Assembly: GCA_949987565.1 (NCBI GenBank)
Contig: OX465107.1
Span: forward strand, 10,855,721-10,919,720
Source: Luidia sarsii
Lineage: Eukaryota > Echinodermata > Asteroidea > Paxillosida > Luidiidae
DNA length: 64,000 bases
Reading direction: 5' to 3'
The position numbers were made by a program, and so were the translations under genes. Within the stretch, counting starts at the first letter, position 1; each line of letters begins with the position of its first letter. Below are positions 11,606 through 22,519 of this stretch, piece by piece. A model generated the notes under the pieces. It ran no database searches and was not told the DNA's origin. It saw only the letters and a program-made list of their open reading frames with translations.

Positions 11606-11769
11606 GTTTGGTTTTAAATGCTGGTGAATGGTTAGTTCCAGAAATCAGTCTGGATTTTCCCCCGACTGGAAAGGTAGTCTACGATGGCGGTCACTTTCGA
11701 ATAGACGTCAGTTCGGATTAGCGCGGATTAAAATGACGGTCACTAGAGTTCCCCGATTGTCTAACTTTT

Positions 11770-12023
11770 GCGGCATGGTGCCGCAGTCACTCGTCGGGCA
11801 CAAGGGGGAGTCATGAGTGCGCACCGCCCTATTGAATCGTAACGGCGAGATGAAACAACGCCGGGTTGACTAGAAACCGCAGCGTGCCCTCATTGTGTAA
11901 AATGTTGGCGGCATGGTGCCTGCAGCCACTCGGCAGACGTACTGAAGAAAACCGCAAGGGGGAGTCGTGGGTGCGCACCGCCCCGTTGAAGCCTACGGCG
12001 AGATGAAACAACGACGCGTTGAC
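11770..12023. repeat. Imperfect direct duplication inside Tigger-like element
   Basis: The block from CGGCATGGTGCC through AAGGGGGAGTC, GTGCGCACCGCCC and CGGCGAGATGAAACAACG appears at 11770-11870 and again at 11909-12023. The second copy has a short insertion. Confidence 0.75.
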
Positions 12024-12327
12024 ACGAACCGTGTTACTGCGGCATTGGGAGGACGCGATTCCCGATTCGGATAATTAAGGTTTGGTTTTTGACACGCCGT
12101 GGTGCCCATACTTTCGAAAGAAGTCGTTGTGAAGGGGTCGAAAACAGGCTTTTTGTTCGTGTTCGGTCGGCCAAAATGTACGTTGTAACAGAAGTCGTGT
12201 CAATTTCGTGTTCGTTGTAGACGAATTTCCCGCCATACAAATGTGCACAAATAATTCGGGACTGAAAAACTGTACGTTGTAGCTGAAAAACCGTTATAAC
12301 CGAGTACGATATAACGGGAGTCGACTG

Positions 12328-14497
12328 TACATGTAAGATTTGTAACAAATTACATGATACTGAGAGAAATAAACATGTACATGTACAGGCTATGACCCAA
12401 CTGTGTGATAGTAAAATGAGGCAGTAAAAACTACATTGTGACTGAGTTGCTGGAATGGAACAGTGTATTGATAGTGATCATCTCACTAAAACAATCTTTG
12501 CAATGCATCAAATAAATCAGAGAAAGACAGTTTCCATTCCCCAGAAGTGAAGATTATCGAAGGTATGAGATGGACTCATCATAGGCATTACATGTAGCTG
12601 TCTGTTTTGTCTCATAAAAATGAAACAAAAAATAATTACGGTAGCCAAAATGGTTGAGACTTGCTGGTTGCCTCGGTTTTGATATTACACATATATACAA
12701 GACTTGACTCGATCACCTGGTGACTTGCAATGCTTCATTGAAGTCCGTAACTGAGACCAGAAACATATATAAGAATATCCAAATTAGAATGTGTCTGTTT
12801 GTAACAGGAGTTTGAAATTAGATTACTAAGGGCCCATAATGTGCCCTCAGAATCAGGCACACAGAGACTGTAACACACCATTACATACACATGTACATGT
12901 AGAATGGTGCACTAAATTTTGTGTGCGTAAATTTAGAGGGCCTGACATTTTTATCTTAGGAGGACCTTTCTCAAAGGCAGAATGGTTGAAAAGCTTCTAT
13001 ACAAAGTCACATGGATATATCCAAGTCTTAATATCCATTGGCCTCGATGCAGCTAGCTGCTTTGAAGCTGCACCTCTAGAGGCATTTCCTGAGAAAGAGC
13101 GACCTTTGTTCCAATTCTGTCAAGTTCTCAATCATCAGCTTTTTTGGGCAGGCAGTTCTCTCAAACTGTGGTTTGAGTGAACCTGGGAAGCTTTATGTTT
13201 TGTTCAGATTTTTTCGCTGTATTTTCCCTTTAATTTTTTTCTAGCCACCAAGTGCATGAGATTTTGTGCACAAACACTTGAATTATTCTCATGTCCACAG
13301 GTTGATCTTTACCAAACTTATCCAAACAGAGCCCCATTTACTTGTACCTGCAAGTAATAATGCACATGCACATGCACATAATTAGGGGTCATTGTACAGC
13401 TCCTTAACCCCTTGCTGAGGGAAGACTACTATAGCCCTGCTGGGGCCTCCTAATTCGGACACTTGTATTTTTGAAATTTAAACAATTCTTCCTGAATTGC
13501 CAGATTTGTGGCAATAATTGCACTGTTGTGGGAAATTTACTTTGGATGATTGATGGGTAGTGCTCTGCCATAGAAGACAGTGTGCTTGCATGTCCCACAG
13601 CCAAATGGTCGCCGGGCAGACAGTGGAAATCCATTTACTGCTGGAAAACACCTTCTTGAGCCAGACACCATCATAGTTTGAAAAATTCATAACAAAATCA
13701 AAATCAGAGTTAGAAGTTACATTAGGGGTAGACATTGATCTAAATTCTGTCTCTGCAAGTGTAGACTTCTATTCCTTTTTCTGTTTTTGCTGCTCGTCGA
13801 TATATCTTCTATGCTGATTTTTGCGAAAACAACGAAAATTTCAGCCATATGGCCTCTTGGATGGTCACATGACAGCATTTCAAAGTTCAAATTGTTGCAA
13901 TTTGCAATTTGTTAAAATTAAATATTATAACAGTTGATAGCATCCTTGTTTTGGCTTTTTACATGTCATATGACTGCTTCAGTTGAAACTAAAAGTGCTG
14001 TGGTATTAACATTTTCTTTGCAGATATGAGCTTCATTTCAACGATGTAAAGTCAAGGTTGAATATGAATAGTTCACTTGAAATACGTTTTCTTGAACATG
14101 ACATCATCAACCTCTAGCAGCATGTTTAAAAATTCATTTTCATGTGTTGGCAAGAACAAGAGGATGTGCTAAAACATACATACATTTAACAAGAATACAC
14201 ATCTGCATAGTTCTGGAATGCGAGGAAATATGTACTATCATGTACTATCACTATCATGTCTGACTCAAGCAATGACAATTCCAGCATTGATGTTTTTTCC
14301 TATCATGACAGTGATCATCTGTCATGATCGTCATATTCAGTTGACAAGGAAAATAACCGTGAGGAACCGGAAGAGATTTTGCCATATCAGTTCGACCTTG
14401 AATGCAACTGGAACGTGAAGCTTCTACCCACGGGCATGGCGGGGATGCGGACGATCGATAGCAAAACACTGACTCTGTCTCTAAAAAAGGCATATTT
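12328..14497. other. Intron stretch without recognised gene
   Basis: The stretch contains a minus-strand Penelope-end fragment (about 12940-12985, GGCCTGACATTTTTATC then GGACCTTTCTCAAAGGCAG) and several ACATGTA palindromes. No conserved reading frame is seen. Confidence 0.5.
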
Positions 14498-15448
14498 AGC
14501 TTTTCCGCCGCTTCCAGGGAAGCGGAAAAGCTATATCTGTTGTTCTGATTTTTTTAGCTTTTCCGCCGCGTAGCGGAAAAGCTATTGTTGTTGTTCTGAT
14601 TAGCTTTTCCGCCGCAAAGCGGAAAAGCTATTGTTCTTGTTCTGATTTTTTTTTTATTCCTTCTTCTTCTTCTTCTTGTCGCCAAAATCCCATAGACTTT
14701 GTACAGGGGTTTTGTAAGAGCCACTTTGGCCATTAAACACACTTGGATTTTTTTCAAACTTGGCAAATGCATAGAACCCATGCTGAAGTTATGCACAGTA
14801 TCGTTGAAACTATCATGACGTCATCATGTGTCACGTGACAGTGCTTTAAAGGGACAAATTTCAAACTCCAATAAAAGCAAAAGTACAAGTTCGTTTGGTT
14901 TCAATTTTACACTATATCTAAGTTGGGAAAAGGTGTATCCAAAAATTGCCCTCATTTGATCGTGACGTCATCTTATGAATATTAATGAGGTCATGAACTT
15001 TTAAGATTTTAACATTCAATTGAGCATATTTGGCCAACGGAGCAAGATTTTTTAAATTTTATTGTTGATATCTATTGGAGATAGAGTCTAGAAACACCCT
15101 CTGGGGCCAAAATGCCATGACGCAATCGTGACGTCATCAAAATGCGTGTTTTTAAAACGCATATTTGTCAAAGGTCAATCGTTTTGAAATTTATTTGGCA
15201 TTTAGCTATTGGGCTAGACATTCTAAATCCTGAGTTCGGAAGCAATTGGTTATTGTTCAGAATTATTATGATTTTTTGAATGTTATAATGAAGTCCCATA
15301 CACTTTGTGCACAAAATATGCACGTGCGTTTTGGGATAGAAATTTAGGTTACGGGTTCGAATCCCGCTGATGTCAATTTTTTTTTTTTTAAAAGAACCGG
15401 ATGCGGAAAAGCGTTATGTTCTGTTAGCCAACAGACATAAATCTCTAG
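14498..15448 (+). repeat. Array 1 unit A
   Basis: The unit opens with three palindrome modules (14498, 14559 and 14608), each followed by CTAT(A/T)...GTTCTGATT. It has an intact B box (15354-15364) and ends in the CTAG of ATAAATCTCTAG. Confidence 0.85.
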
Positions 15449-15450
15449 TT

Positions 15451-16295
15451 AGCTTTTCCGTTCCATACGGAAAAGCTATTGTTGTTGTTCTGATTTTTTT
15501 TTTTTTCTTCTTTTTCTGGTCGGAATAATCCCATAGACTTTGTACAGGGTTTTAGTAAGCGCCACTTTGGCCATTGAACACACTTGGATTTTTTTGAAAC
15601 TTTGCAAATGTATAGAGCCCATGCTGAAGTTGTGCACAGTTGTCTTTAAAACTTCATGACGTCACCATGTGTCACGTGACAGTGCTTTAAAGGGGCAAAT
15701 TTCAAACTCCATTATATGCAAAAGTTTAAGGTCGTATGGTTTCAATTTTGCACTATATCTAAGTTGGGAAAAGGTGTATCCAAAAATTGCCCTCATTTGA
15801 TCGTGACGTCATCTCATGAATATTAATGAGGTCATAAAATTTTAAGATTTTAACATTCAAGTGAGCATATTTGGCCAACAGAGCAAGATATTTTTCATTT
15901 TTTCGATTATGTCTATTGGGGATGTAGTTAAGAAACACCCTCCAGGGCCAAAATGCCATGACGCAATCGTGACGTCATCAAAATGCGTGTTTTTAAAACG
16001 CATATTTGCCAAAGGTCAATCGTCTCGAAATTTGGTGGGCATTTAGTTATCGAGCTAGACATTCTACATCCTGAGTTTGGAAACAATCGACCATTGTTCA
16101 AAATTATTATGATTTTTTGAATGTTATAATGAAGTCCCATACACTTTGTGCACGAAATATAAACGTGCGTTTTGGGGTAGAAATTGAGGTTCCGAGTTCG
16201 AATCCCGCTGATGTCAATATTTTTTTTATTTTTTTTTAGAGAACCAGATGCGGAAAAGCGTTATGTTCTGTTAGCAAACAGACATAAATCTCTAG
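15451..16295 (+). repeat. Array 1 unit B
   Basis: It starts with the variant palindrome AGCTTTTCCGT..ACGGAAAAGCT. In this copy the B box is altered to GAGTTCGAATCC (16194-16205). Confidence 0.85.
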
Positions 16296-17086
16296 TTTCT
16301 TCTTCTTTTTCTGGTCGGAAAAATCCCATAGACTTTGTACAGGGTTTTTGTAAGAGCCACTTTGGCCATTGAACACACTTGGATTTTTTTGAAACTTTGC
16401 AAATGTATAGAGCCCTTGCTGAAGTCGTGCACAGTTGTCTTTAAAACTTCATGACGTCACCACGTGTCACGTGATGGCGCTTTAAAGGGACAAATTTCAA
16501 ACTCCAATAAAAGCAAAAGTACAAGTTCGTTTGGTTTCAATTTTGCAGTATATCTAAGTTGGGAAAAGGTGTATCCAAAAATTGCCCTCATTTGATCGTG
16601 ACGTCATCTCATGAATATTAATGAGGTCATGAACTTTTGCTATTTTAACATTCAATTGAGCATATTTTGCCAACGGAGCAAGATTTTTTTCATTTTTTCG
16701 GTTATATCTATTGGGGATGTAGTTTAGAAACACCCTCCGGGGCCAAAATGCCATGACGCAATTGTGACGTCATCAAAATGCATGTTTTTAAAACACATAT
16801 TAGCCAATGCTCAATCTTCTTGAAATTTGGTGGGCAGTTAGCTATTGGGCTAGACATTCAAAATCATGAGTTTGGAACAAATCGACCATTGTCCAGAATT
16901 ATTATGATTTTTTTAATGTTATAATGAAGTCCCATACACTTTGTGCACGAAATATGCACGTGCGTTTTGGGGTAGAAATTGAGGTTACGGGTTCGAATCC
17001 CGCTGATGTCGATTTTTTTTTTTTTTTAAGAGAGGCAGATGCGGAAAAGCGTTATGTTCTGTTAGCCAACAGACATAAATCTCTAG
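16296..17086 (+). repeat. Array 1 unit C
   Basis: This unit lacks the palindrome module and starts directly with TTCTTCTTC after the previous CTAG. Its B box is intact (16990-17000) and its terminal hairpin and CTAG are complete. Confidence 0.85.
16990..17000 (+). promoter_or_regulatory. Pol III B-box-like site in repeat unit
   Basis: GGTTCGAATCC matches the tRNA-gene B box and sits in a tRNA-like T-arm (CGGGTTCGAATCCCG), followed within about 10 bases by a run of T. Identical or consensus-compatible sites occur at 15354-15364, 20616-20626, 38948-38958, 41424-41434, 45183-45193 and 47950-47960. No convincing A box is seen upstream. Pol III transcription is an inference. Confidence 0.55.
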
Positions 17087-17815
17087 TTTTTTTTTTTTTT
17101 CTGGTCGGAAAAAATCCCATAGACAAAGCACAGGGTTTTTGTAAGAGCCACTTTGGCCATTGAACACACTTGGATTTTTTTGAAACTTTGCAAATGCATA
17201 GAGCCCTTGCTGAAGTTGTGCACAGTTGTCTTTAAAACTTCATGACGTCGCCACGTGTCACGTGACAGCGCTTTAAAGGGGCAAATTTCAAACTGCAATA
17301 AAAGCAAAAATGCAACTTTGTTTTGTTCCAAGTTTGCACTATATCTAAGTTGGGTAAAGGTGTATCAAAGAATTGCCCTCATTTGATCGTGACGTCATCT
17401 CATGAATATTAATGAGGTCATAAACTTTTAAGATTTTAACATTCATTTGAGCGTATTTGGCCAACGGAGCAAGATTTTTTTCTTTTTTTCGATTATATCT
17501 ATTGGGAATGAAGTTTAGAAACACCCTCCGGGGCCAAAATGCCATGACGCAATCGTGACGTCATCAAAAGGCGTGTTTTTAAAACACATATTTGCCAAAG
17601 GTCAATCATCTCGAAATTTGGTGGGCATTTAGCTATTGGGCTAGACATTATGAATCCTGAGTTTGGAAGCAATTGACCATTGTTCAGAATTATTATGATT
17701 TTTTGAATATTATAATGAAGTCCCATACACTTTGTGCACGAAATATGCACGTGCGTTTTGGGGTAGGAATGGAGGATACGGGTTCGAAACCCAGTGACGT
17801 AAACTCTCTTTTTTT
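17087..17815 (+). repeat. Array 1 unit D
   Basis: A unit with T-rich start and all CRE-type sites. Its T-arm is degraded (GGGTTCGAAACCCAG), and it diverges into an alternative tail at about 17800 instead of the hairpin-CTAG end. Confidence 0.75.
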
Positions 17816-18044
17816 CGTCCGTCACAAATTCAATTAAAACGACGCGAAGTGGGCCTTAACCTATTATAGAATAAACATATGTATTTTGTTCTGCTTTTCT
17901 TTGTCTGTTTTTGCTTGGGTGGTCACGTGAAAGGGCCAAACCGTCAATCACGATGCTACCTATCCGCGTATCAGACAGTTGCTGTGAAGTGCGCCCTCAT
18001 GTGGTGCAGAAAGAAAATAAATGGCTGGTGTACCGCATATTTTT
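17816..18044 (+). repeat. Alternative tail module, copy 1
   Basis: A T-rich block with TTTTTGCTTGGGTGGTCACGTGA and AAAGGGCCAAAC motifs follows unit D. It is similar to 39805-40020 (GGATGGTCACGTGACAGCTC, AAAGGGCCAAACTGG). It seems to mark a second subfamily of unit with a different 3' part. Confidence 0.55.
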
Positions 18045-18714
18045 TTCGGAAGACATTTTTGCCATTGAACAAACTATGATTTTTTTCAAACTTGGCAAAT
18101 GCATAAAACCCTTGCTGAAATTTTGCGTCGTAGTCTTGAAAACGTCATGACGTCACCACGTGTCACGTGACAGTGCTTTAAAGTGGCAAATTTCAAACTC
18201 CATTTTAAGCAAAAATGCAAATTCGTTTGGTTTCAATTTTGCAGTATATCTAAGTTGGGAAAAGGAGTATCCAAAAATTGCCCTCATTTGATCGTGACGT
18301 CATCTCATGAATATTAATGAGGTCATGAAATTTTGCGATTTTAACATTCAATTGAGCATATTTGGCCAACGGAGCAAGATTTGTTTAATTTTTTTGATTA
18401 TATCTATTGGGGATGTAGTTTATAAACACACTTCGGGGCCAAAATGCCATGACGCAATCGTGACGTCATCAAAATGCGTGTTTTTATAACACATATTTGC
18501 CAAAGGTCAATTGTCTAGAAATTTGGTAGGCATTTAGCTATTGGGCTAGACATTCTAAATCCTGAGTTTGGAAGCAATTGACCATTGTTCAGAATTATTA
18601 TGATTTTTTGAATGTTATAATGAAGTCCCATACACTTTGTGCACGAAATATGCACGTGCGTTTTGGGGTAGAAATTGAGGTTACGAGTTCTAATCCCGCT
18701 GATGTCAATTTTTT
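18045..18714 (+). repeat. Array 1 unit E
   Basis: This unit lacks its 5' palindrome and its 3' hairpin. The T-arm (GAGTTCTAATCCC) is followed by ATGTCAATTTTTT and passes straight into the palindrome of the next unit. Confidence 0.75.
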
Positions 18715-19002
18715 AGCTTTTCCGCCGCGAAGCGGAAAAGCTATTGTTCTTGTTCTGATTTTTTTTTTTCTTCTTCTTTTTCTGGTCGGAAAAAATCTCA
18801 TAGACAAAGCACAGGGTTTTTCTCCACGGCACTTTTGCCATTGAACACATTTTGATTTTTTTCAAACTTTGCAAATGCATAGAGCCTATGTTGAGCTATT
18901 GCACAGTTGTCTTAAAATTGTCATGACGTCATCATGTGTCACGTGACAGTGCTTTAAAGGTGCAAATTTCAAACTCCAATAATAGCAAAAAAGCAATTTT
19001 TG
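18715..19002 (+). repeat. Array 1 unit F (5' part only)
   Basis: It has the palindrome module, TTC-rich stretch and first CRE/E-box block. It then breaks at about 19000 where the array turns to the opposite orientation. Confidence 0.75.
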
Positions 19003-19687
19003 AAACGCTTTTCCGCATCTGGTTTGTGCTCAAAGTGTATGGGACCTCGTTATATTTTTCAAAAAATCATAATAATTCTGAACAATGGTCGATTGCTTCC
19101 AAACTCAGGACTTAGAATGTCTAGCCCAATAGCTAAATGCCCACCAAATTTCGAGAAGATTGACCTTTGGCAAATATGCGTTTTAAAAACACGCATTTTG
19201 ATGACGTCAAGATTGCGTCATGGCATTTTGGCCCCGGAGGGTGTTTCTAGACTACATCCCTAATAAATATAAACAAAAAAACTAAAAAAAACTTGCTTCG
19301 TTGGCCAAATATGCTCAATTGAATGTTACAATCTTAAAAGTTTATGACCTCATTAATATTCATGAGATGACGTCACGATCAAATGAGGGCAATTTTTGGA
19401 TACACCTTTTCCCAACTTAGATATAGTGTAAAATTGAAACCGAACGGAATTTCATTTTTGCTTTTATTCGAGTTTGAAATTTGCCCCTTTAAAGCGCTGT
19501 CACGTGACACGTGGTGACGTCATGACATTTTCAAGACCACTGTGCACTACTTCAACATTGGCTCTATGCATTTGCCAAGTTTGAAAAAAATTCAAGTGTG
19601 TTCAATGGCAAAAGTGCCGGTCACAAAAACCCTGTGCTTTGTCTATGGGATTTTTTCCGACCAGAAAAAGAAGAAGAAGAAGAAGAA
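19003..19687 (-). repeat. Array 1 unit G (inverted)
   Basis: A minus-strand unit. Its 3' end keeps GATGCGGAAAAGC but lacks the T-arm and terminal hairpin, jumping directly to GCTCAAAGTGTATGGGAC. The TTC-rich start is at the right edge. Confidence 0.8.
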
Positions 19688-19693
19688 ACTACC

Positions 19694-20358
19694 GGTAGAG
19701 ATTTATGTCTGTTGGCAAACAGAACATAACGCTTTTCCGCATCTGGTTCTCTAAAAAAAAAAAAATCATAATAATTCTGAACAATAACCAATTGCTTCCA
19801 AACTCAGGATTAAGAATGTCTAGCCCAATAGCTAAATGCCCAATAAATTTCGAGACGATTGACCTTTGACAAATATGCGTTTTAAAAACACGCATTTTGA
19901 TGATGTCACGATTGCGTCATGGCATTTTGGTCCCGGAGGGTGTTTCTAGACTACATCTCCAATAGATATCAACAAATTTTTTTTAAAAATCTTGCTCCGT
20001 TGGCCAAATATGCTCAATTGAATGTTAAAATCTTAAAAGTTCATGACCTCATTAATATTCATAAGATGACGTCATTATCAAATGAGGGCAATTTTTGGAT
20101 ACACCTTTTCCCAACTTAGATATAGTGTAAAATTGAAACCAAGCGAACTTGTACTTTTGCTTTTATTGGAGTTTAAAATTTGTCCCTTTAAAGCGCTATC
20201 ACGTGACACGTGGTGACGTCATGAAGTTTTAAAGACAACTGTGCACGACTTCAGCAAGGGCTCTATACATTTGCAAAGTTTCAAAAAAATCAAAGTGTGT
20301 TCAATGGCCAAAGTGGCGCTTACTAAAACCCTGTACAAAGTCTATGGGATTATTCCGA
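19694..20358 (-). repeat. Array 1 unit H (inverted)
   Basis: A minus-strand unit with a full terminal hairpin. The expected CTAG is expanded to CTACCGGTAG at the junction with unit G. The T-arm region is deleted between the T-run and the ATTATTATGATT segment. Confidence 0.8.
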
Positions 20359-20711
20359 CCCTCCGGGGCCAAAATGCCATGACGCAATCGTGACGTCATC
20401 AAAATGCGTGTTTTTAAAACGCATATTTGTCAAAGGTCAATCGTCTCGAAATTTGGTGGGCATTTAGCTATTGGGCTAGACATTCTAAATCCTGAGTTTG
20501 GAAGCAATTGGTTATTGTTCAGAATTATTATGATTTTTTGAATGTTATAATGAAGTCCCTTACACTTTGTGCACAAAATATGCACGTGCGTTTTGGGATA
20601 GAAATTGAGGTTACGGGTTCGAATCCCGCTGACGTCAATTTTTTTTTTTTTTAAGAGAACCGGATGAGAAAAAGCGTTATGTTCTGTTAGCCAACAGACA
20701 TAAATCTGTAG
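20359..20711 (+). repeat. Array 1 unit I (3' part)
   Basis: The plus orientation resumes at CTCCGGGGCCAAAATGCC, so only the 3' third of the unit is present. The B box is intact (20616-20626) and the end reads ATAAATCTGTAG. Confidence 0.8.
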
Positions 20712-21470
20712 TTTTTTCTTCTTCTTCTTCTCCCCCAAAGCCCATAGACAATGCACAGGGGTTTTGTAAGCACGACTTTAGTCATTGAACAGACTTGGAT
20801 TTTTTTCAAACGTGGCAAATGCATAAAGCCCATGCTGAAATTGATCCTTAACACCTTGATATCATGACGTCATCACGTGTCACGTGACATTGCTTTAAAG
20901 GGGCAAATTTCAAAATCCATTAAAAGCAAAAGTACAAGTTCGTTTGGTTTCAACTTTGCACTGTATCTAAGTTGGGAAAAGGTGTATCCAAAAATTGCCA
21001 TCAATTGACCGTGACGTCATCTCATGAATATTTATGAGGTCATGAACTTTTAAGATTTTCACATTGAAATGAGCATATTTGGCCAATGGAGCGAGATTTT
21101 TTTTCATTTTTTCGTTGATATCTATTGGGGACATGGTTTAGAAACACCTTCCGGAGCCAAAATGTCGTTACGCAATCATGACGTCATCAAAACGTGTGAT
21201 TTTAAAACACATATAAGGCATTGGCCGATCATCTCGAAATTTGGTATGTAGTTAGCTATCGTGCTAGACATTCCAAATCTAAATTTTGGAACTGAAGGAC
21301 CATTGTTTATAATTATTATGAATTTTTGAATACCACTCTCGAGTCCCATAGGCTTTGTGCACAAAATATGTACATGCGTTTTGGAGTAGGAATGGGGCTA
21401 TTCTATGACTTGTTACAAACAGAAGCGGAAAAGCTCTATGCTCTGTTTCACAACAGACATGTGTTTCTCG
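20712..21470 (+). repeat. Array 1 unit J (diverged)
   Basis: The most diverged copy in this array. The T-arm is lost and the terminal hairpin is decayed (CTCTGTTTCACAACAGACATG). It may be the oldest unit. Confidence 0.7.
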
Positions 21471-22437
21471 TTGTCCTACCATTTGTGCTTTGTATGTTTC
21501 ATTGTTTTGGGGGTATTTTTTCCATGGTTGTTGGCTTTTTCATCAAAGCATGGAGGAACATGTGTTCCATTCCCTGACTGTTTCTTTTCACTGCACTGTG
21601 TGGATAGCATGGGATAAACATGTTGCACAACTGGTCGAGTCCATACAATGACATCCCATTTTTACCTAAATTTGTCTGCTGCCCTCATCGATGAATTTCG
21701 GTAATTTTTATGAAGAGCCCATGGCCAGGCGGAGGGTGAAAAAGGCACTAGGAAAATGCCAATTGTGACTAGTTTAATGACATAAAAGAGAGGTTTATCA
21801 AACACTTTGTCAGACATTTGAAGCTATCATTTATTGTCAAATTATTTTCGCATGGCATATCCTCGTTAATCAAATCATTTGAAAATCAGAAGGAGTATTG
21901 ACTTCTACCCAGACAACACACGTCAAGTTTATAGCACGATGTAAGCAGACTAGAAATTAAGAGTAAAGCACATTTAAAATGTCAAAAAATAAAACAAATT
22001 TGTGGCAAAGAAAATTTAAAAGGAGAGGGACCTGAGACCTGTGGCTTAATGTACCTCTGCTAAGTGTGTGCTCCCTGAACTGCCATAGCCAGGTTTACAA
22101 TTTTTCAAACAATTTAATTTGAGATATCCGAGTAAAGGGTAGACATCAAGCTTTCATTAGTGCTGTGGTGCCTTCAATGATATCAAATGTCCAAATATCT
22201 GTTTCTTGAGCTCCAAGGCCCGCTTTTTAGAAAAAGCTGCATCCACTTTGTGTGATCCCTGTGAGCTGCTGTAGCCAGGTTTCAAAACAATTGGTTGTTT
22301 GCATGTGAATTAAAGCAGGGGTGTGATCCCTGGAGATATACATGTATATGGCAGTTAATGGTTGAATGCTTCTGACTGGCACCCCCACCATGGTAAAGAC
22401 TAGTTGACTACCGGTATTTGAGAGGCCACCATCTAAG

Positions 22438-22510
22438 GGCTGGATAGCTCAGATTGGAAGAGCGCTTGTATGCAAATCCAGAGGACTCTGGTTCAAATCC
22501 CGGTCAATTT
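22438..22510 (+). repeat. tRNA-derived SINE-like head
   Basis: GGCTGGATAGCTCAGATTGG carries an A-box-like motif. GGTTCAAATCC at 22490-22500 is a B box, and a T-run follows. The T-stem mostly pairs, but the acceptor stem does not, so this is a tRNA-derived promoter rather than a tRNA gene. The upstream ~85 bases (GGTTGAATGCTTC ... GAGGCCACCATCTAAG) are shared with the copy near 62188. Confidence 0.65.
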
Positions 22511-22519
22511 TTTCATTAA

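Larger units (their letters stand above)
11078..12327. mobile_element. pogo/Tigger-like non-autonomous DNA transposon
   Basis: Both ends match as inverted repeats (CAGTCGACTCCCGTTATAAC at left, its complement with one extra base at right) and are flanked by TA (11076-11077, 12328-12329). This is the Tc1/mariner-pogo pattern. Motifs of the GTTATAAC type recur near both ends. No transposase frame is present. The middle holds a ~100-bp direct duplication (11770-11870 and 11909-12023) and a histone-type stem-loop on the minus strand at 11590-11605. Confidence 0.8.
14498..21470 (+). repeat. Array 1 of the hairpin-ended unit
   Basis: About ten units, mostly head-to-tail. Full units run from AGCTTTTCCG to ATAAATCTCTAG and share a fixed order of motifs: palindrome module, TTC-rich stretch, TCGGAAAAATCCCATAGAC, GACGTCACCACGTGTCACGTG, CTAAGTTGGGAAAAGGTGTA, TGACGTCATCTCATGAATAT, GCCATGACGCAATCGTGACG, B box, T-run, GATGCGGAAAAGC, terminal hairpin. 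The segment 19003-20358 is inverted relative to the rest. No protein function is recognised. Confidence 0.9.

Noticed and set aside
11582..11615. A histone gene upstream of the stem-loop
   Set aside because: No histone C-terminal sequence is readable in any minus-strand frame beside the hairpin, and the region lies within a TA-flanked transposon.
15354..15364. A true tRNA gene at the T-arm
   Set aside because: Only the T-arm is tRNA-like. No anticodon arm, D-arm or acceptor stem can be formed.
22438..22510. Functional tRNA gene
   Set aside because: A and B boxes are present, but the acceptor stem does not pair and the same sequence recurs degenerate at 62188, which points to a SINE head.
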